58,099 bases of DNA from an uncultured beta proteobacterium. GTDB lineage: Bacteria > Pseudomonadota > Gammaproteobacteria > Burkholderiales > Burkholderiaceae_C. Both the position numbers and the translations under genes were made by a program. The notes beneath the pieces were generated by a model. That model did not search any database. It was not told where the DNA came from and saw only the letters and a list, made by a program, of their open reading frames with translations. The DNA lies in contig CAIRAW010000013.1 of the NCBI GenBank assembly GCA_903876735.1, positions 1 through 58,099 of the forward strand, given 5' to 3'. Shown here piece after piece: positions 1 to 8,148 of this stretch. Positions within the stretch are counted from its first letter, which is position 1. Every line of letters begins with the position of its first letter.

Positions 1-1464
1 CTGCAGAACATGGGCGCGCAGATGGTCAAGGAAGTTGCTTCCAAGACGTCTGACATCGCTGGCGACGGCACCACCACAGCCACCGTGCTGGCGCAAGCCA
101 TCGTGCACGAAGGCATGAAGTACGTGGCCGCCGGCATGAACCCGATGGATCTGAAGCGCGGCATCGACAAGGCGGTCACTGCCCTGGTCGCCGAACTGAA
201 GAAGGCCTCCAAGGCCACCACCACTTCCAAGGAAATCGCGCAAGTCGGCTCGATCTCGGCCAACAGCGACGAAGCCATCGGCAAGATCATCGCTGACGCG
301 ATGGACAAGGTCGGCAAGGAAGGCGTCATCACCGTTGAAGACGGCAAGTCACTCGACAGCGAACTCGACGTCGTCGAAGGCATGCAGTTTGACCGCGGCT
401 ACCTGTCGCCCTACTTCATCAACAACCCCGAAAAGCAAGCCGCTTTGCTGGACAACCCGTTTGTGCTGCTCTACGACAAGAAGATCAGCAACATCCGTGA
501 CCTGCTGCCCACGCTGGAGCAAGTCGCCAAGTCGGGCCGTCCGCTCTTGATCATCTCGGAAGACGTCGAAGGCGAAGCCCTGGCAACGCTGGTGGTCAAC
601 ACCATCCGTGGCATCCTGAAGGTTGTGGCCGTCAAGGCACCGGGCTTTGGTGACCGTCGCAAAGCCATGCTGGAAGACATCGCCATCCTGACCGGTGGCA
701 AGGTCATCGCTGAAGAAGTCGGCCTGACGCTGGAAAAAGTCACCCTGGCTGACCTCGGTTCTGCCAAGCGCGTTGAAGTGGGCAAAGAAAACACCATCAT
801 CATCGACGGTGCTGGTGCTGCTGCCGACATCGAAGCCCGCGTCAAGCAAGTCCGCGTGCAAATCGAAGAAGCCACGTCCGACTACGACCGCGAAAAATTG
901 CAAGAGCGCGTGGCCAAACTGGCCGGCGGTGTTGCCGTGATCAAGGTTGGCGCTGCCACCGAAGTCGAAATGAAAGAAAAGAAAGCCCGCGTTGAAGACG
1001 CCCTGCACGCAACCCGTGCTGCGGTGGAAGAAGGCATTGTGGCTGGCGGCGGCGTTGCGCTGCTGCGCGCCAAGCAAGCTGCTGGCAAGATCAAGGGCGA
1101 CAACGCCGACCAGGAAGCCGGCATCAAGCTGGTCCTCAAAGCGATCGAAGCGCCCCTGCGCGAAATCGTGTTCAACGCTGGTGGCGAAGCATCGGTGGTC
1201 GTCAATGCCGTTCTGAACGGCAAGGGCAACTACGGCTTCAACGCTGCCAACGACACCTATGGCGACATGATCGAAATGGGCATTCTGGACCCGACCAAGG
1301 TGACCCGCACTGCGCTGCAAAACGCAGCATCGGTTGCATCGCTGATGCTGACGACCGAATGCATGGTTGCTGAAGCCCCCAAGGCTGAAGGCGCTGGCGG
1401 CATGGGTGGCATGGGTGGTGGCGATATGGGTGGGATGGGCGGCATGGGCGGCATGGGCATGTAA
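1..1464 (+). CDS. groL: Chaperonin GroEL (Hsp60), 5'-truncated
   Basis: This is the large subunit of the cytosolic ATP-dependent GroEL/GroES folding chamber. The reading frame is open from base 1, so the gene began before the window. By alignment from memory with E. coli GroEL the first visible residue corresponds to about residue 66, so roughly 65 residues are missing. Visible hallmarks are the nucleotide-binding GDGTTTAT motif, the [11 protein letters not shown] apical segment, VAGGGVAL, the YGFNAAND and [11 protein letters not shown] segments of the equatorial domain, and the Gly-Gly-Met repeat tail that ends most bacterial GroELs. A strong hairpin terminator follows the stop. groES is expected just upstream, outside the window. 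Identification is certain; only the start is unseen. Confidence 0.98.
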   Translation: MQNMGAQMVKEVASKTSDIAGDGTTTATVLAQAIVHEGMKYVAAGMNPMDLKRGIDKAVTALVAELKKASKATTTSKEIAQVGSISANSDEAIGKIIADAMDKVGKEGVITVEDGKSLDSELDVVEGMQFDRGYLSPYFINNPEKQAALLDNPFVLLYDKKISNIRDLLPTLEQVAKSGRPLLIISEDVEGEALATLVVNTIRGILKVVAVKAPGFGDRRKAMLEDIAILTGGKVIAEEVGLTLEKVTLADLGSAKRVEVGKENTIIIDGAGAAADIEARVKQVRVQIEEATSDYDREKLQERVAKLAGGVAVIKVGAATEVEMKEKKARVEDALHATRAAVEEGIVAGGGVALLRAKQAAGKIKGDNADQEAGIKLVLKAIEAPLREIVFNAGGEASVVVNAVLNGKGNYGFNAANDTYGDMIEMGILDPTKVTRTALQNAASVASLMLTTECMVAEAPKAEGAGGMGGMGGGDMGGMGGMGGMGM

Positions 1465-1594
1465 GCTTCCTTGCCTGAGGCTCCAGAGCGTCGTTGCGAC
1501 GGCTTGCCGTACCTTCGGTATTGTCTACGCCGCCGCGCCTAGCTCTGAAACCTCATGCTGCGTCGAACTACGCTGTAGCTCTTCGTAGAAATTT

Positions 1595-1630
1595 AAAAAC
1601 CCGCTGGGCTTGCGCCTCGCGGGTTTTTTT
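1595..1630. terminator. Bidirectional intrinsic terminator between groEL and the FAH-family gene
   Basis: The arms CCCGC (1600-1604) and GCGGG (1619-1623) are flanked by an A-run on the left and seven T on the right. The hairpin can therefore terminate groEL on the plus strand and the convergent FAH-family gene on the minus strand. Confidence 0.85.
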
Positions 1631-1648
1631 ATGGCTGCTCGTTAACGC

Positions 1649-2497
1649 TCAGCGCTTGAACGCCACCACAGTCTGGCGCTGCTCGCCCAGGCCTTCTACG
1701 CCCATGGCGATGGTGTCGCCGGCTTTGAGAAACTGTTGCGGTTTGCGGCCCATGCCAACGCCGGGGGGCGTGCCGGTGGTGATCACGTCGCCGGGCATCA
1801 GGGTGATGAACTGGCTGACGTAACTCACGATTTTGGCGACGCCAAAAATCATGGTCTTGCTGCTGCCGCTTTGCATGCGCTGGCCGTTGATCTCGAGCCA
1901 GATTCCGAGCTTTTGCGGGTTCGGCACTTCGTCGCGCGTGACCAGCCAGGGACCCAGCGGGCCGAAGCCGTCGCAGCCTTTGCCCTTGTCCCAGGTACCG
2001 CCGCGCTCGGTCTGAAACTCGCGCTCACTGATGTCGTTGACGGCGCAGTAACCGGCAACGTAATTGAGCGCATCTTTTTGTGAAACGTAACGCGCACGCT
2101 GCCCGATCACCACGCCGAGCTCGGCTTCCCAGTCGGTCTTGACCGAGCCTTTGGGCAGCATGACGGGATCATTCGGTCCCTGGATGCAACTGATGGCCTT
2201 GGTGAACAGCACCGGCTCTTTCGGAATCGGCATGCCGGCCTCCGCCGCATGGTCGGCGTAGTTCAAACCGATGGCAAGAAATTTGCCAACGTTTGCAACC
2301 GGCGCACCCAGACGCGGTTTGCCACGCACCAGCGGCAATGTTTCAGGTTTGATGCGGCGCAAGCGCGCCAGTGCCGCATCGCTGAGTTGCTCAGCGCCAA
2401 GGTCCGGGATCACGCCACTGAGATCGCGCAGCGCTCCCTTGGCATCGATCAGTCCGGGTTTCTCTTTTCCGGGTTTGCCATAACGTACCAGTTTCAT
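1649..2497 (-). CDS. Fumarylacetoacetate hydrolase (FAH) family protein
   Basis: This 282-residue protein belongs to the FAH superfamily (fumarylpyruvate/acylpyruvate hydrolases, oxaloacetate decarboxylases, 2-keto-hydratases). An N-terminal extension precedes the catalytic FAH fold, which shows the FLAIGLNYADHAAE start, the DWEAELGVVIG metal-ligand segment (acidic residues that hold Mg2+), YCAVNDISERE, and the TGTPPGVGMG loop. The ATG at 2497 is chosen because AAGGAAG lies just upstream. A longer frame reading into the neighbouring gene is not supported. The stop of the HAD gene lies 13 nt upstream on the same strand, so the two are probably co-transcribed. The exact substrate cannot be told; an aromatic or sugar-acid degradation product is typical of the family. 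Confidence 0.9.
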   Translation of the reverse strand: MKLVRYGKPGKEKPGLIDAKGALRDLSGVIPDLGAEQLSDAALARLRRIKPETLPLVRGKPRLGAPVANVGKFLAIGLNYADHAAEAGMPIPKEPVLFTKAISCIQGPNDPVMLPKGSVKTDWEAELGVVIGQRARYVSQKDALNYVAGYCAVNDISEREFQTERGGTWDKGKGCDGFGPLGPWLVTRDEVPNPQKLGIWLEINGQRMQSGSSKTMIFGVAKIVSYVSQFITLMPGDVITTGTPPGVGMGRKPQQFLKAGDTIAMGVEGLGEQRQTVVAFKR

Positions 2498-2510
2498 AGT
2501 CTTCCTTGGT

Positions 2511-3134
2511 TTATTGACCCAGCAAGTTTGCCAGACTTCGCTGCATTTGCTGCGCCGAAACAAAATGGATGCCGTGCCAGCCCAGCGCGCAGGCGGCATC
2601 GACGTTGGCCTGCAGGTCGTCGATGAACACGGTCTGCTCGGGCGCCAGCGCGTGACGTGTCTGCAGCAGTTGGTAGATCGCCGGGTCCGGCTTGCACTGC
2701 AGCACGTCGCCCGAAAAAATGCCGCCGTCAAACCATTGCAGAAACGCATGCTTGCGCTCCAGCGTGCGGGCATAAGGCACGGGCATGTTCGAGAGATAGT
2801 ACAAGCGCAGATCGCCGCGCTGCTGACGGCGTTGCGACAAGGCTGTCAGCACACCGAGCGTCGCGGCTATCGGCTGCAGGCCATCGCCGATTCCGGCAAT
2901 CAGCGACTGCAAGGGCGCTGTGGCCAAAGACAACCTTTGTGCCGTGCGGGCAACCACCGCGTCCAGGCTCAGACTGCCCCGATCAAAGTCATGCCAGTCC
3001 GCATGACCAAAAACAGACCGCGCCAACTGCGCAGCCGTCTCCGGCGTCGCTGCACGATCCGGAAAATACGCCGCCACCAGTTGCGACGGTTGCCATGCGA
3101 ACAGCACGGCGCCGAAATCGAACACGACATTCAT
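2511..3134 (-). CDS. HAD-superfamily hydrolase (subfamily IA, YihX-like)
   Basis: This 207-residue cytosolic phosphatase-like protein has HAD motif I as VVFDFGAVLF, where Asp6 would be the nucleophile and the usual second Asp is Gly8, as in YihX-type enzymes. Motif II is YLSNM, motif III is the Lys of CKPDPAIY, and motif IV is FIDD. Family members remove phosphate from small sugar phosphates or, less often, act as dehalogenases. The ATG overlaps the TGA of the upstream gene as ATGA (3131-3134), implying translational coupling with the YcaQ-like glycosylase. A longer upstream start would only re-read that gene. The family call is firm but the substrate is unknown. Confidence 0.88.
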   Translation of the reverse strand: MNVVFDFGAVLFAWQPSQLVAAYFPDRAATPETAAQLARSVFGHADWHDFDRGSLSLDAVVARTAQRLSLATAPLQSLIAGIGDGLQPIAATLGVLTALSQRRQQRGDLRLYYLSNMPVPYARTLERKHAFLQWFDGGIFSGDVLQCKPDPAIYQLLQTRHALAPEQTVFIDDLQANVDAACALGWHGIHFVSAQQMQRSLANLLGQ

Positions 3135-4381
3135 GGCTTGTCGGTCTCCACCCGGCACAGGGTCAAGGCTTTGCGCAAACGTCCCCGCAGTGCGACCGGC
3201 GTGCTGTGTGTCAGCTGCACCTGCGGCGTGCCGTGCCACGCAGCGCAATCCGCAATCGCCCGCGCCAGTTCCAGCAGCGCGATCTCATCGACTTGCACCC
3301 CTACTTGCAGATAAAGGCTCTTGATTTCGAACACGCCATCCGCCCGGTGCGCCTTGGCGTCGAGCCGCCCGATCAACTCGCCACGCTGCAAAATCGGCAA
3401 CACGAAGTAGCCGTATTGGCGCTTTGCCTGCGGCGTGTAGCACTCGATGCGGTAGTCAAATTCAAACATCGTTGCGACGCGCTCACGGTCCCATACCAGC
3501 GGGTCAAACGGCGACAGCAGCGTGGTGTGCGTTGCAAGCAATTTGCCGGTCAGCGCTTTCTTCAGCAGACCCGCGTTTTCGCAGTGCACATAGCCGGGCA
3601 CTGCCCAGCCCTGCACGCGCACACGCAGTAGTCGGCCCTGCGCCACCAGCGCGTCAATATCCGCATCCTTCAAGCGCGGTTTGAGGCGAAAGTAGTCGTG
3701 CACCCAGCGCGCCTGCGTGATGCCCAGCGCCAGGATCGACTTCTCGATGAACTGCTTATGCACCGCCTGCGGCTCCGGCTCGGCCATGGTGGCTAGCGCC
3801 GGACAGACGCGCTCTGCCAGTTCGTAAACACGCTGAAAATTCTCGCGTCGCGCCACCATCAGTTCGCCATTGGCAAACAGGGCTTCGAGCCAGCGCTTCT
3901 CATCCTTCCAGCCCCACCAACCGCCGCCCTTTCCATCCTGGCGCTCAAAGTCGGACGATTTGACCGGGCCATTTTCGTCGATGTGCGCGAGCAGGGCGTC
4001 CAGATGCTGGCGCGCGCTGGCTTCGCTTTCTTTGCCGCGCTGCAGACCCCAATGCGCGCGGCTGTGCCGGTTGTAACTGCGGTGCAGCGCCAGGTCTTCG
4101 CTCGGCGCAAAGCAGGCCTCATGGGCCCAGGTCTCGAACACATCAGCCCCGGCCAGCGCCTGCTCCAACCACGCCGTCGGGTACTGACCCAGACGCGAAA
4201 ACAGCACAAAGTAGGGGCTGCGCGCCACGACATGGATGGTGTCGATCTGCAGCAACTGCATGCGCGCAATGCAGCGGCGCAGGCTCAAGCGCGTCGCCGC
4301 ACGCTTGGGAGGCACCAGCAAACCCTGCGCCGCCAGTTGCAGACAGCGCGCCTGGCTTGGCGTGAGTGATGGGTGATCCAT
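3131..4381 (-). CDS. Winged-helix DNA glycosylase, YcaQ/AlkX-like (HTH_42 family)
   Basis: This 416-residue protein matches the winged-helix family that includes E. coli YcaQ, a glycosylase that unhooks interstrand crosslinks, and Streptomyces AlkZ. The diagnostic QLLQIDTI segment places a Q-x-D triad at residues 45-47, the catalytic signature known for the YcaQ branch (AlkZ has QxQ). ARSPYFVLFSRLG, WAHEACF and LLSPFDPLVWDRER are other family hallmarks. The start was taken at MDHPSL (4381) because the longer frame runs through a palindromic repeat. The 3' end overlaps the HAD phosphatase start by four bases. The likely role is repair of alkylated or crosslinked DNA. Confidence 0.88.
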   Translation of the reverse strand: MDHPSLTPSQARCLQLAAQGLLVPPKRAATRLSLRRCIARMQLLQIDTIHVVARSPYFVLFSRLGQYPTAWLEQALAGADVFETWAHEACFAPSEDLALHRSYNRHSRAHWGLQRGKESEASARQHLDALLAHIDENGPVKSSDFERQDGKGGGWWGWKDEKRWLEALFANGELMVARRENFQRVYELAERVCPALATMAEPEPQAVHKQFIEKSILALGITQARWVHDYFRLKPRLKDADIDALVAQGRLLRVRVQGWAVPGYVHCENAGLLKKALTGKLLATHTTLLSPFDPLVWDRERVATMFEFDYRIECYTPQAKRQYGYFVLPILQRGELIGRLDAKAHRADGVFEIKSLYLQVGVQVDEIALLELARAIADCAAWHGTPQVQLTHSTPVALRGRLRKALTLCRVETDKP

Positions 4382-4409
4382 CAAGGCAATCGCTGAAAGA
4401 TTTTGCTTG

Positions 4410-4530
4410 TCATTGCGAGTCCTTTTCGTCATTGCGAGCAAAGCGAAGCAATCCATGACCCCCGACTTCCTGGATTGCCACGTCGCTACGCTCCTCGCAA
4501 TGGCAACAAAAACAGCCGCATGGCAATGAC
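4410..4530. repeat. Dispersed palindromic repeat (CATTGCGAG type)
   Basis: The arms CATTGCGAGCAAAGCGAAG...CAATCCA (about 4430-4455) and TGGATTGCCACGTCGCTACGCTCCTCGCAATG (about 4471-4502, quoted here as separate landmarks TGGATTG and CTCGCAATG) form a long imperfect palindrome. Extra copies of the end motif CATTGCGAG and GGCAATGAC lie on each side. It fills the gap between the glycosylase gene and pgi. This is a REP/MITE-like non-coding element of a sort common in Burkholderiales; no coding function is seen. Confidence 0.75.
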
Positions 4531-4555
4531 ACAAGTTTTCATTAGGGCAAAGCGC

Positions 4556-6106
4556 TCAACGCAGCCGCTGCAGCAAACCCGCTGTCGAGCCGTCAAGCCC
4601 GTTGACATCGCCCGTCTGCAAACGCGCCTGCACGTCCTTGGCCAGCACCTTGCCGAGCTCCACGCCCCACTGGTCAAAGCTGTTGATGCCCCAGAGCGAG
4701 CCGCTGACAAAAACGCGGTGTTCCTGCAGGGCGATCAGGGCACCGAGCGTGGACGGTGTCAGTTCATCAAGCAGCAAAAAGGTGCTGGGCCGGTTGCCCA
4801 GAAAATTCTTGTGGCCGCCCGTATCGTGTTGGCCCATCATCAGCGCCTGCGCCTGCGCCAGCGCGTTGGCCAGCAGCAGTTCCTGGTGTCCCGTCAAATC
4901 GTGCCGGGCATTCTTGACCGCCACAAACTCGACCGGCACGGTGTCCGTCCCCTGGTGCAGCATCTGAAAGTACGCGTGCTGGCCATTGGTGCCTGGCTCG
5001 CCCCACAGCACCGGCGCCGTGCCAAAGCGCAGCGCCTGCCCCTGCGCGTCGACACACTTGCCGTTGCTCTCCATCTCCAGCTGCTGCAGATAGGCCGGCA
5101 ACCGGCGCAAAGCGCTGTGATAGGGCGCGATCGAGCGGCTGTTGAAGCGGTGAAAATTGCGGTACCAGACGTCGAGCAGGCCCAGGCGCACCGGCAGATT
5201 GCGCTCCAGGGCAGCACTTTGGAAGTGCTGGTCCATCTCGTGCGCACCAGCGAGAAACTCGCGAAAGCCCTGAGGGCCGATGGCAATCGCCAGCGGCAAG
5301 CCGATGGCCGACCAGATCGAGTAGCGCCCGCCAACCCAGTCCCAAAAACCAAAGGTCGTGCGAATACCGAACTCACGCGCCGCCGCCACATTGGTCGTCA
5401 GCGCGGCAAAGTGGCGACCAACGTCACTGCCACCATTGGCCTCGAACCACTGGCGCGCCGAGCGCGCATTGGTCATGGTCTCGATGGTGGTGAAGGTCTT
5501 GCTGGCAATCAGGAACAGCGTGCTGGCCGGCTTGAGGCGCTTGAGCACCGCCGCCAGTTCATGGCCATCGACGTTGGAGACAAAGTGAAAACGCTTGCCG
5601 GGCAGCACAAACGAATCAAGCGCGAGCACTGCCATCTGCGGCCCCAGGTCCGAGCCACCGATGCCGATGTTGACGATGTCGGTGATGCTCTCATCCGCGC
5701 GCACGCTCTGCGCGTAGGCCAGCATGGCGTCCAGTACAGCGTGCACTTGCGCCAGTTCGCCCGTCAGATTCGGCGCGACACCGCTGTGCGCCGCCGGGCT
5801 GCGCAACAACCAGTGCAGCACCTGGCGCTGCTCGGTGTTGTTGATCGACTCGCCGGCAAACATGGCGTCGCGGTACTGCTCCAGGCCGCACTGACGCGCC
5901 AGCGCGAACAGCAGGCGCTGCGAATCGGAATCGAGCAGGTTTTTTGAGAGATCGGCAAAAACATGCGGCGCGCTCTGGCTGAAAGTCTCGAAGCGCGTGG
6001 CGTCGTCGGCAAAGGCGCGGCGCAGATCAAAAGTCTGGCCGCCGTTGGCAAACAGGTTTTGCAGTCCGCGCCAGGTGGCGGTGCGGTCGCAGCGAATGCG
6101 TTCCAT
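4556..6106 (-). CDS. pgi: Glucose-6-phosphate isomerase
   Basis: This 516-residue enzyme interconverts glucose-6-phosphate and fructose-6-phosphate in the cytosol. It has two SIS domains. NIGIGGSDLGP binds the phosphate and ASKTFTTIETMTNA is in the SIS core. GGRYSIWSAIGL, WGEPGTNGQH and HAYFQMLHQGTD are the classic PGI signatures with the catalytic Glu and His. The C-terminal WGINSFDQWGVELGK signature is intact. The start at 6106 (MERIR) has AAGGAA seven bases upstream; an in-frame ATG five codons earlier has poorer spacing. It lies 21 nt after tal on the same strand, so it is the last gene of the importer-tal-pgi run. Confidence 0.97.
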   Translation of the reverse strand: MERIRCDRTATWRGLQNLFANGGQTFDLRRAFADDATRFETFSQSAPHVFADLSKNLLDSDSQRLLFALARQCGLEQYRDAMFAGESINNTEQRQVLHWLLRSPAAHSGVAPNLTGELAQVHAVLDAMLAYAQSVRADESITDIVNIGIGGSDLGPQMAVLALDSFVLPGKRFHFVSNVDGHELAAVLKRLKPASTLFLIASKTFTTIETMTNARSARQWFEANGGSDVGRHFAALTTNVAAAREFGIRTTFGFWDWVGGRYSIWSAIGLPLAIAIGPQGFREFLAGAHEMDQHFQSAALERNLPVRLGLLDVWYRNFHRFNSRSIAPYHSALRRLPAYLQQLEMESNGKCVDAQGQALRFGTAPVLWGEPGTNGQHAYFQMLHQGTDTVPVEFVAVKNARHDLTGHQELLLANALAQAQALMMGQHDTGGHKNFLGNRPSTFLLLDELTPSTLGALIALQEHRVFVSGSLWGINSFDQWGVELGKVLAKDVQARLQTGDVNGLDGSTAGLLQRLR

Positions 6107-6127
6107 GGGGATTCCTTGCATTGGGTG

Positions 6128-7075
6128 TCAGGCCGCCAGCAGCAACTGGTCGAGCCGCGCGGCATCGGCGCAAAACGCGCGTATGCCTTCTGCCAGTTTG
6201 TCGCTGGCCATGGCGTCTTCGTTGAGGGCAAAGCGGAAGCCCGCTTCGTCATAGTTGATCGGCTGCAGGTCCAGAGACTGTGCGGCCGTGGCGTCGAGCG
6301 CGCGCGTCAGCGGCGCCTTGCTGGCGGCCAGCGTGGCCAGCAAATCGGGGCTGATGGTGAGCAGGTCACAACCAGCCAGTGCCGTGATCTGGCCGACATT
6401 GCGAAAACTCGCCCCCATCACTTCGGTGGCGATGCCGAAGTGCTTGTAGTAGTTGTAGATCTGGCGCACCGACTGGACGCCGGGGTCATTGGCGCCTGCG
6501 TTGTCGGCCTCGACCCAGGCGGCACCGGCTGACTTTTTGTACCAGTCGTAAATGCGCCCGACAAAGGGCGAGATCAGTTGCACCTTGGCCTGACCGCAGG
6601 CCACGGCCTGACAGAACGAGAACAGCAGGGTCAGGTTGGTGTGAATGCCGCGGCGCTCGAGTTGCCGCGCCGCCTCAATGCCCTCCCAGGTGGCCGCCAC
6701 CTTGATCAGCACACGGTCGATGTGCACGCCTTGCGCCTGATAGAGCTCGATCAGGCGCTCGGCACGCGTCACGGTGGCGCTGGCATCAAAACTCAGGCGC
6801 GCATCGACCTCGGTCGAAACGCGCCCCGGGATGATGGACAGGATCTCGACACCAAAGCGCACCAGCAAGCGGTCCATCAATTCGCTCAGTTCGCGGCCGC
6901 GGTACTGGGCCACGGTCTCGGTCAGGAGCGAGCGGTAATCGGGCTTTTGCACCGCCTTGAGAATCAGCGAGGGGTTGGTGGTGGCGTCCTGTGGGCGGTA
7001 AGCATCGATCTGCTTGAAATCGCCGGTGTCGGCAACCACGGTGGTGAATTGTTTGAGTGCGTCGAGTTGGTTCAT
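6128..7075 (-). CDS. tal: Transaldolase (TalB type)
   Basis: This 315-residue enzyme transfers a dihydroxyacetone unit between sedoheptulose-7-phosphate and erythrose-4-phosphate/fructose-6-phosphate in the non-oxidative pentose phosphate pathway. Visible features are the N-terminal DATTNPSLI motif, Asp17, and the Schiff-base Lys125 within [12 protein letters not shown]. Length matches classical TalA/TalB. The ATG overlaps the stop of the ABC ATPase gene as ATGA (7072-7075), so translation is probably coupled to the importer. pgi follows. The position ties transport to sugar-phosphate interconversion. Confidence 0.97.
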   Translation of the reverse strand: MNQLDALKQFTTVVADTGDFKQIDAYRPQDATTNPSLILKAVQKPDYRSLLTETVAQYRGRELSELMDRLLVRFGVEILSIIPGRVSTEVDARLSFDASATVTRAERLIELYQAQGVHIDRVLIKVAATWEGIEAARQLERRGIHTNLTLLFSFCQAVACGQAKVQLISPFVGRIYDWYKKSAGAAWVEADNAGANDPGVQSVRQIYNYYKHFGIATEVMGASFRNVGQITALAGCDLLTISPDLLATLAASKAPLTRALDATAAQSLDLQPINYDEAGFRFALNEDAMASDKLAEGIRAFCADAARLDQLLLAA

Positions 7076-8148
7076 GCCGCCATTATCCCAGCGGACGGCG
7101 ACACCTTGACCACCGAAACCCCGTGCTCGGCCAGCGTCAACACCACTTCAGCGCCCAGTGGCAGCACATGGTTCAGGTCCGGGGAAACAACAAAGACCTT
7201 GCCCAGCGCGGTCTCGAAGCTGTACTCGAACAGGCTGCCCAGATAGGCCGACTTGAGCAGTTTGCCCGCCAGCGCAGCGCCCATCACGCTGTCGCTGCGG
7301 TGAATCTGCCAGGCCTCCGGCCGCACCGCGACCTTGACTGCGCCGGCGGCCAGACGCTGCTGCGGCACGATGCGCAGCGGCCCGAGTTGCACGCTGCCAT
7401 CCGCTGCGGCGACCGCCGGGAACAACATGGCCTCGCCCATGAAGCCGGCCACAAACTCGGTGTCCGGACGCTCGTACAGGTCCTGCGGCGTGCCGCTCTG
7501 CGCGATGGCACCATCGTCCATCACGATGATCTGGTCGCTCACCGCCAGCGCCTCGCTCTGGTCGTGGGTGACGTACGCCACAGTCAGGCCCAGGCGTTGC
7601 TGCAGTGTGCGGATTTCCTCGCGCATTTCACGCCGCAAGCGCGCGTCCAGGTTGCTCAGCGGCTCGTCGAACAGCAGCACCGCCGGCTCGAGCACCAAAG
7701 CCCGCGCCAGTGCCACGCGCTGCTGCTGGCCGCCCGAGAGTTCGCTGGGCAATCGCTCATCGAAGCCGACCAGACCGACGTTTTTGAGCGCCTCGTCGGC
7801 ACGTGCGCGCGCAGCGTCTTTGGCCACGCCCGACATCTTCAGGCCGTAGCGCACGTTCTCGCCCACGTTCATGTGCGGAAACAGCGCGTAGCTCTGGAAC
7901 ATCATGCTGACATTGCGGTCCGCCGGCCCCAGCGTGGTCACGTCACGGCCGGCGACCAGCACCCGGCCTGCGGTCGGTGATTCGAGCCCGGCAATCATGC
8001 GCAGCACGGTGGTCTTGCCGCAGCCCGAAGGGCCGAGGATCGTCGTCAGCGTGCCCTGTTCGATGCTGAAACTGATGTCCTTGACCACCAGCGGCGCCTT
8101 GGCATCGCTGCCGTAGCGCTTGCTGATGTTTCTGAATTCAACGCTCAT
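7072..8148 (-). CDS. ABC importer ATPase (AfuC/FbpC/PotA family)
   Basis: This 358-residue nucleotide-binding subunit energises the adjacent permease. Walker A GPSGCGKT is at residues 39-46, the signature LSGGQQQR at about 137-144, Walker B VLLFDEP at 157-163, then the D-loop and the H-loop in YVTHDQSEA. The C-terminal third is a TOBE-type regulatory domain, as in PotA and FbpC. The start overlaps the permease end by 11 nt, and the stop overlaps tal by four. By homology alone this would be called a ferric-iron transporter ATPase; the context favours a sugar-phosphate or related phosphorylated substrate. Confidence 0.93.
   Translation of the reverse strand: MSVEFRNISKRYGSDAKAPLVVKDISFSIEQGTLTTILGPSGCGKTTVLRMIAGLESPTAGRVLVAGRDVTTLGPADRNVSMMFQSYALFPHMNVGENVRYGLKMSGVAKDAARARADEALKNVGLVGFDERLPSELSGGQQQRVALARALVLEPAVLLFDEPLSNLDARLRREMREEIRTLQQRLGLTVAYVTHDQSEALAVSDQIIVMDDGAIAQSGTPQDLYERPDTEFVAGFMGEAMLFPAVAAADGSVQLGPLRIVPQQRLAAGAVKVAVRPEAWQIHRSDSVMGAALAGKLLKSAYLGSLFEYSFETALGKVFVVSPDLNHVLPLGAEVVLTLAEHGVSVVKVSPSAGIMAA

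Noticed and set aside
349..1320. Long open frame antisense to groEL (323 codons)
   Set aside because: It mirrors the codon pattern of groEL, has no recognisable domain or ribosome site, and groEL is certain.
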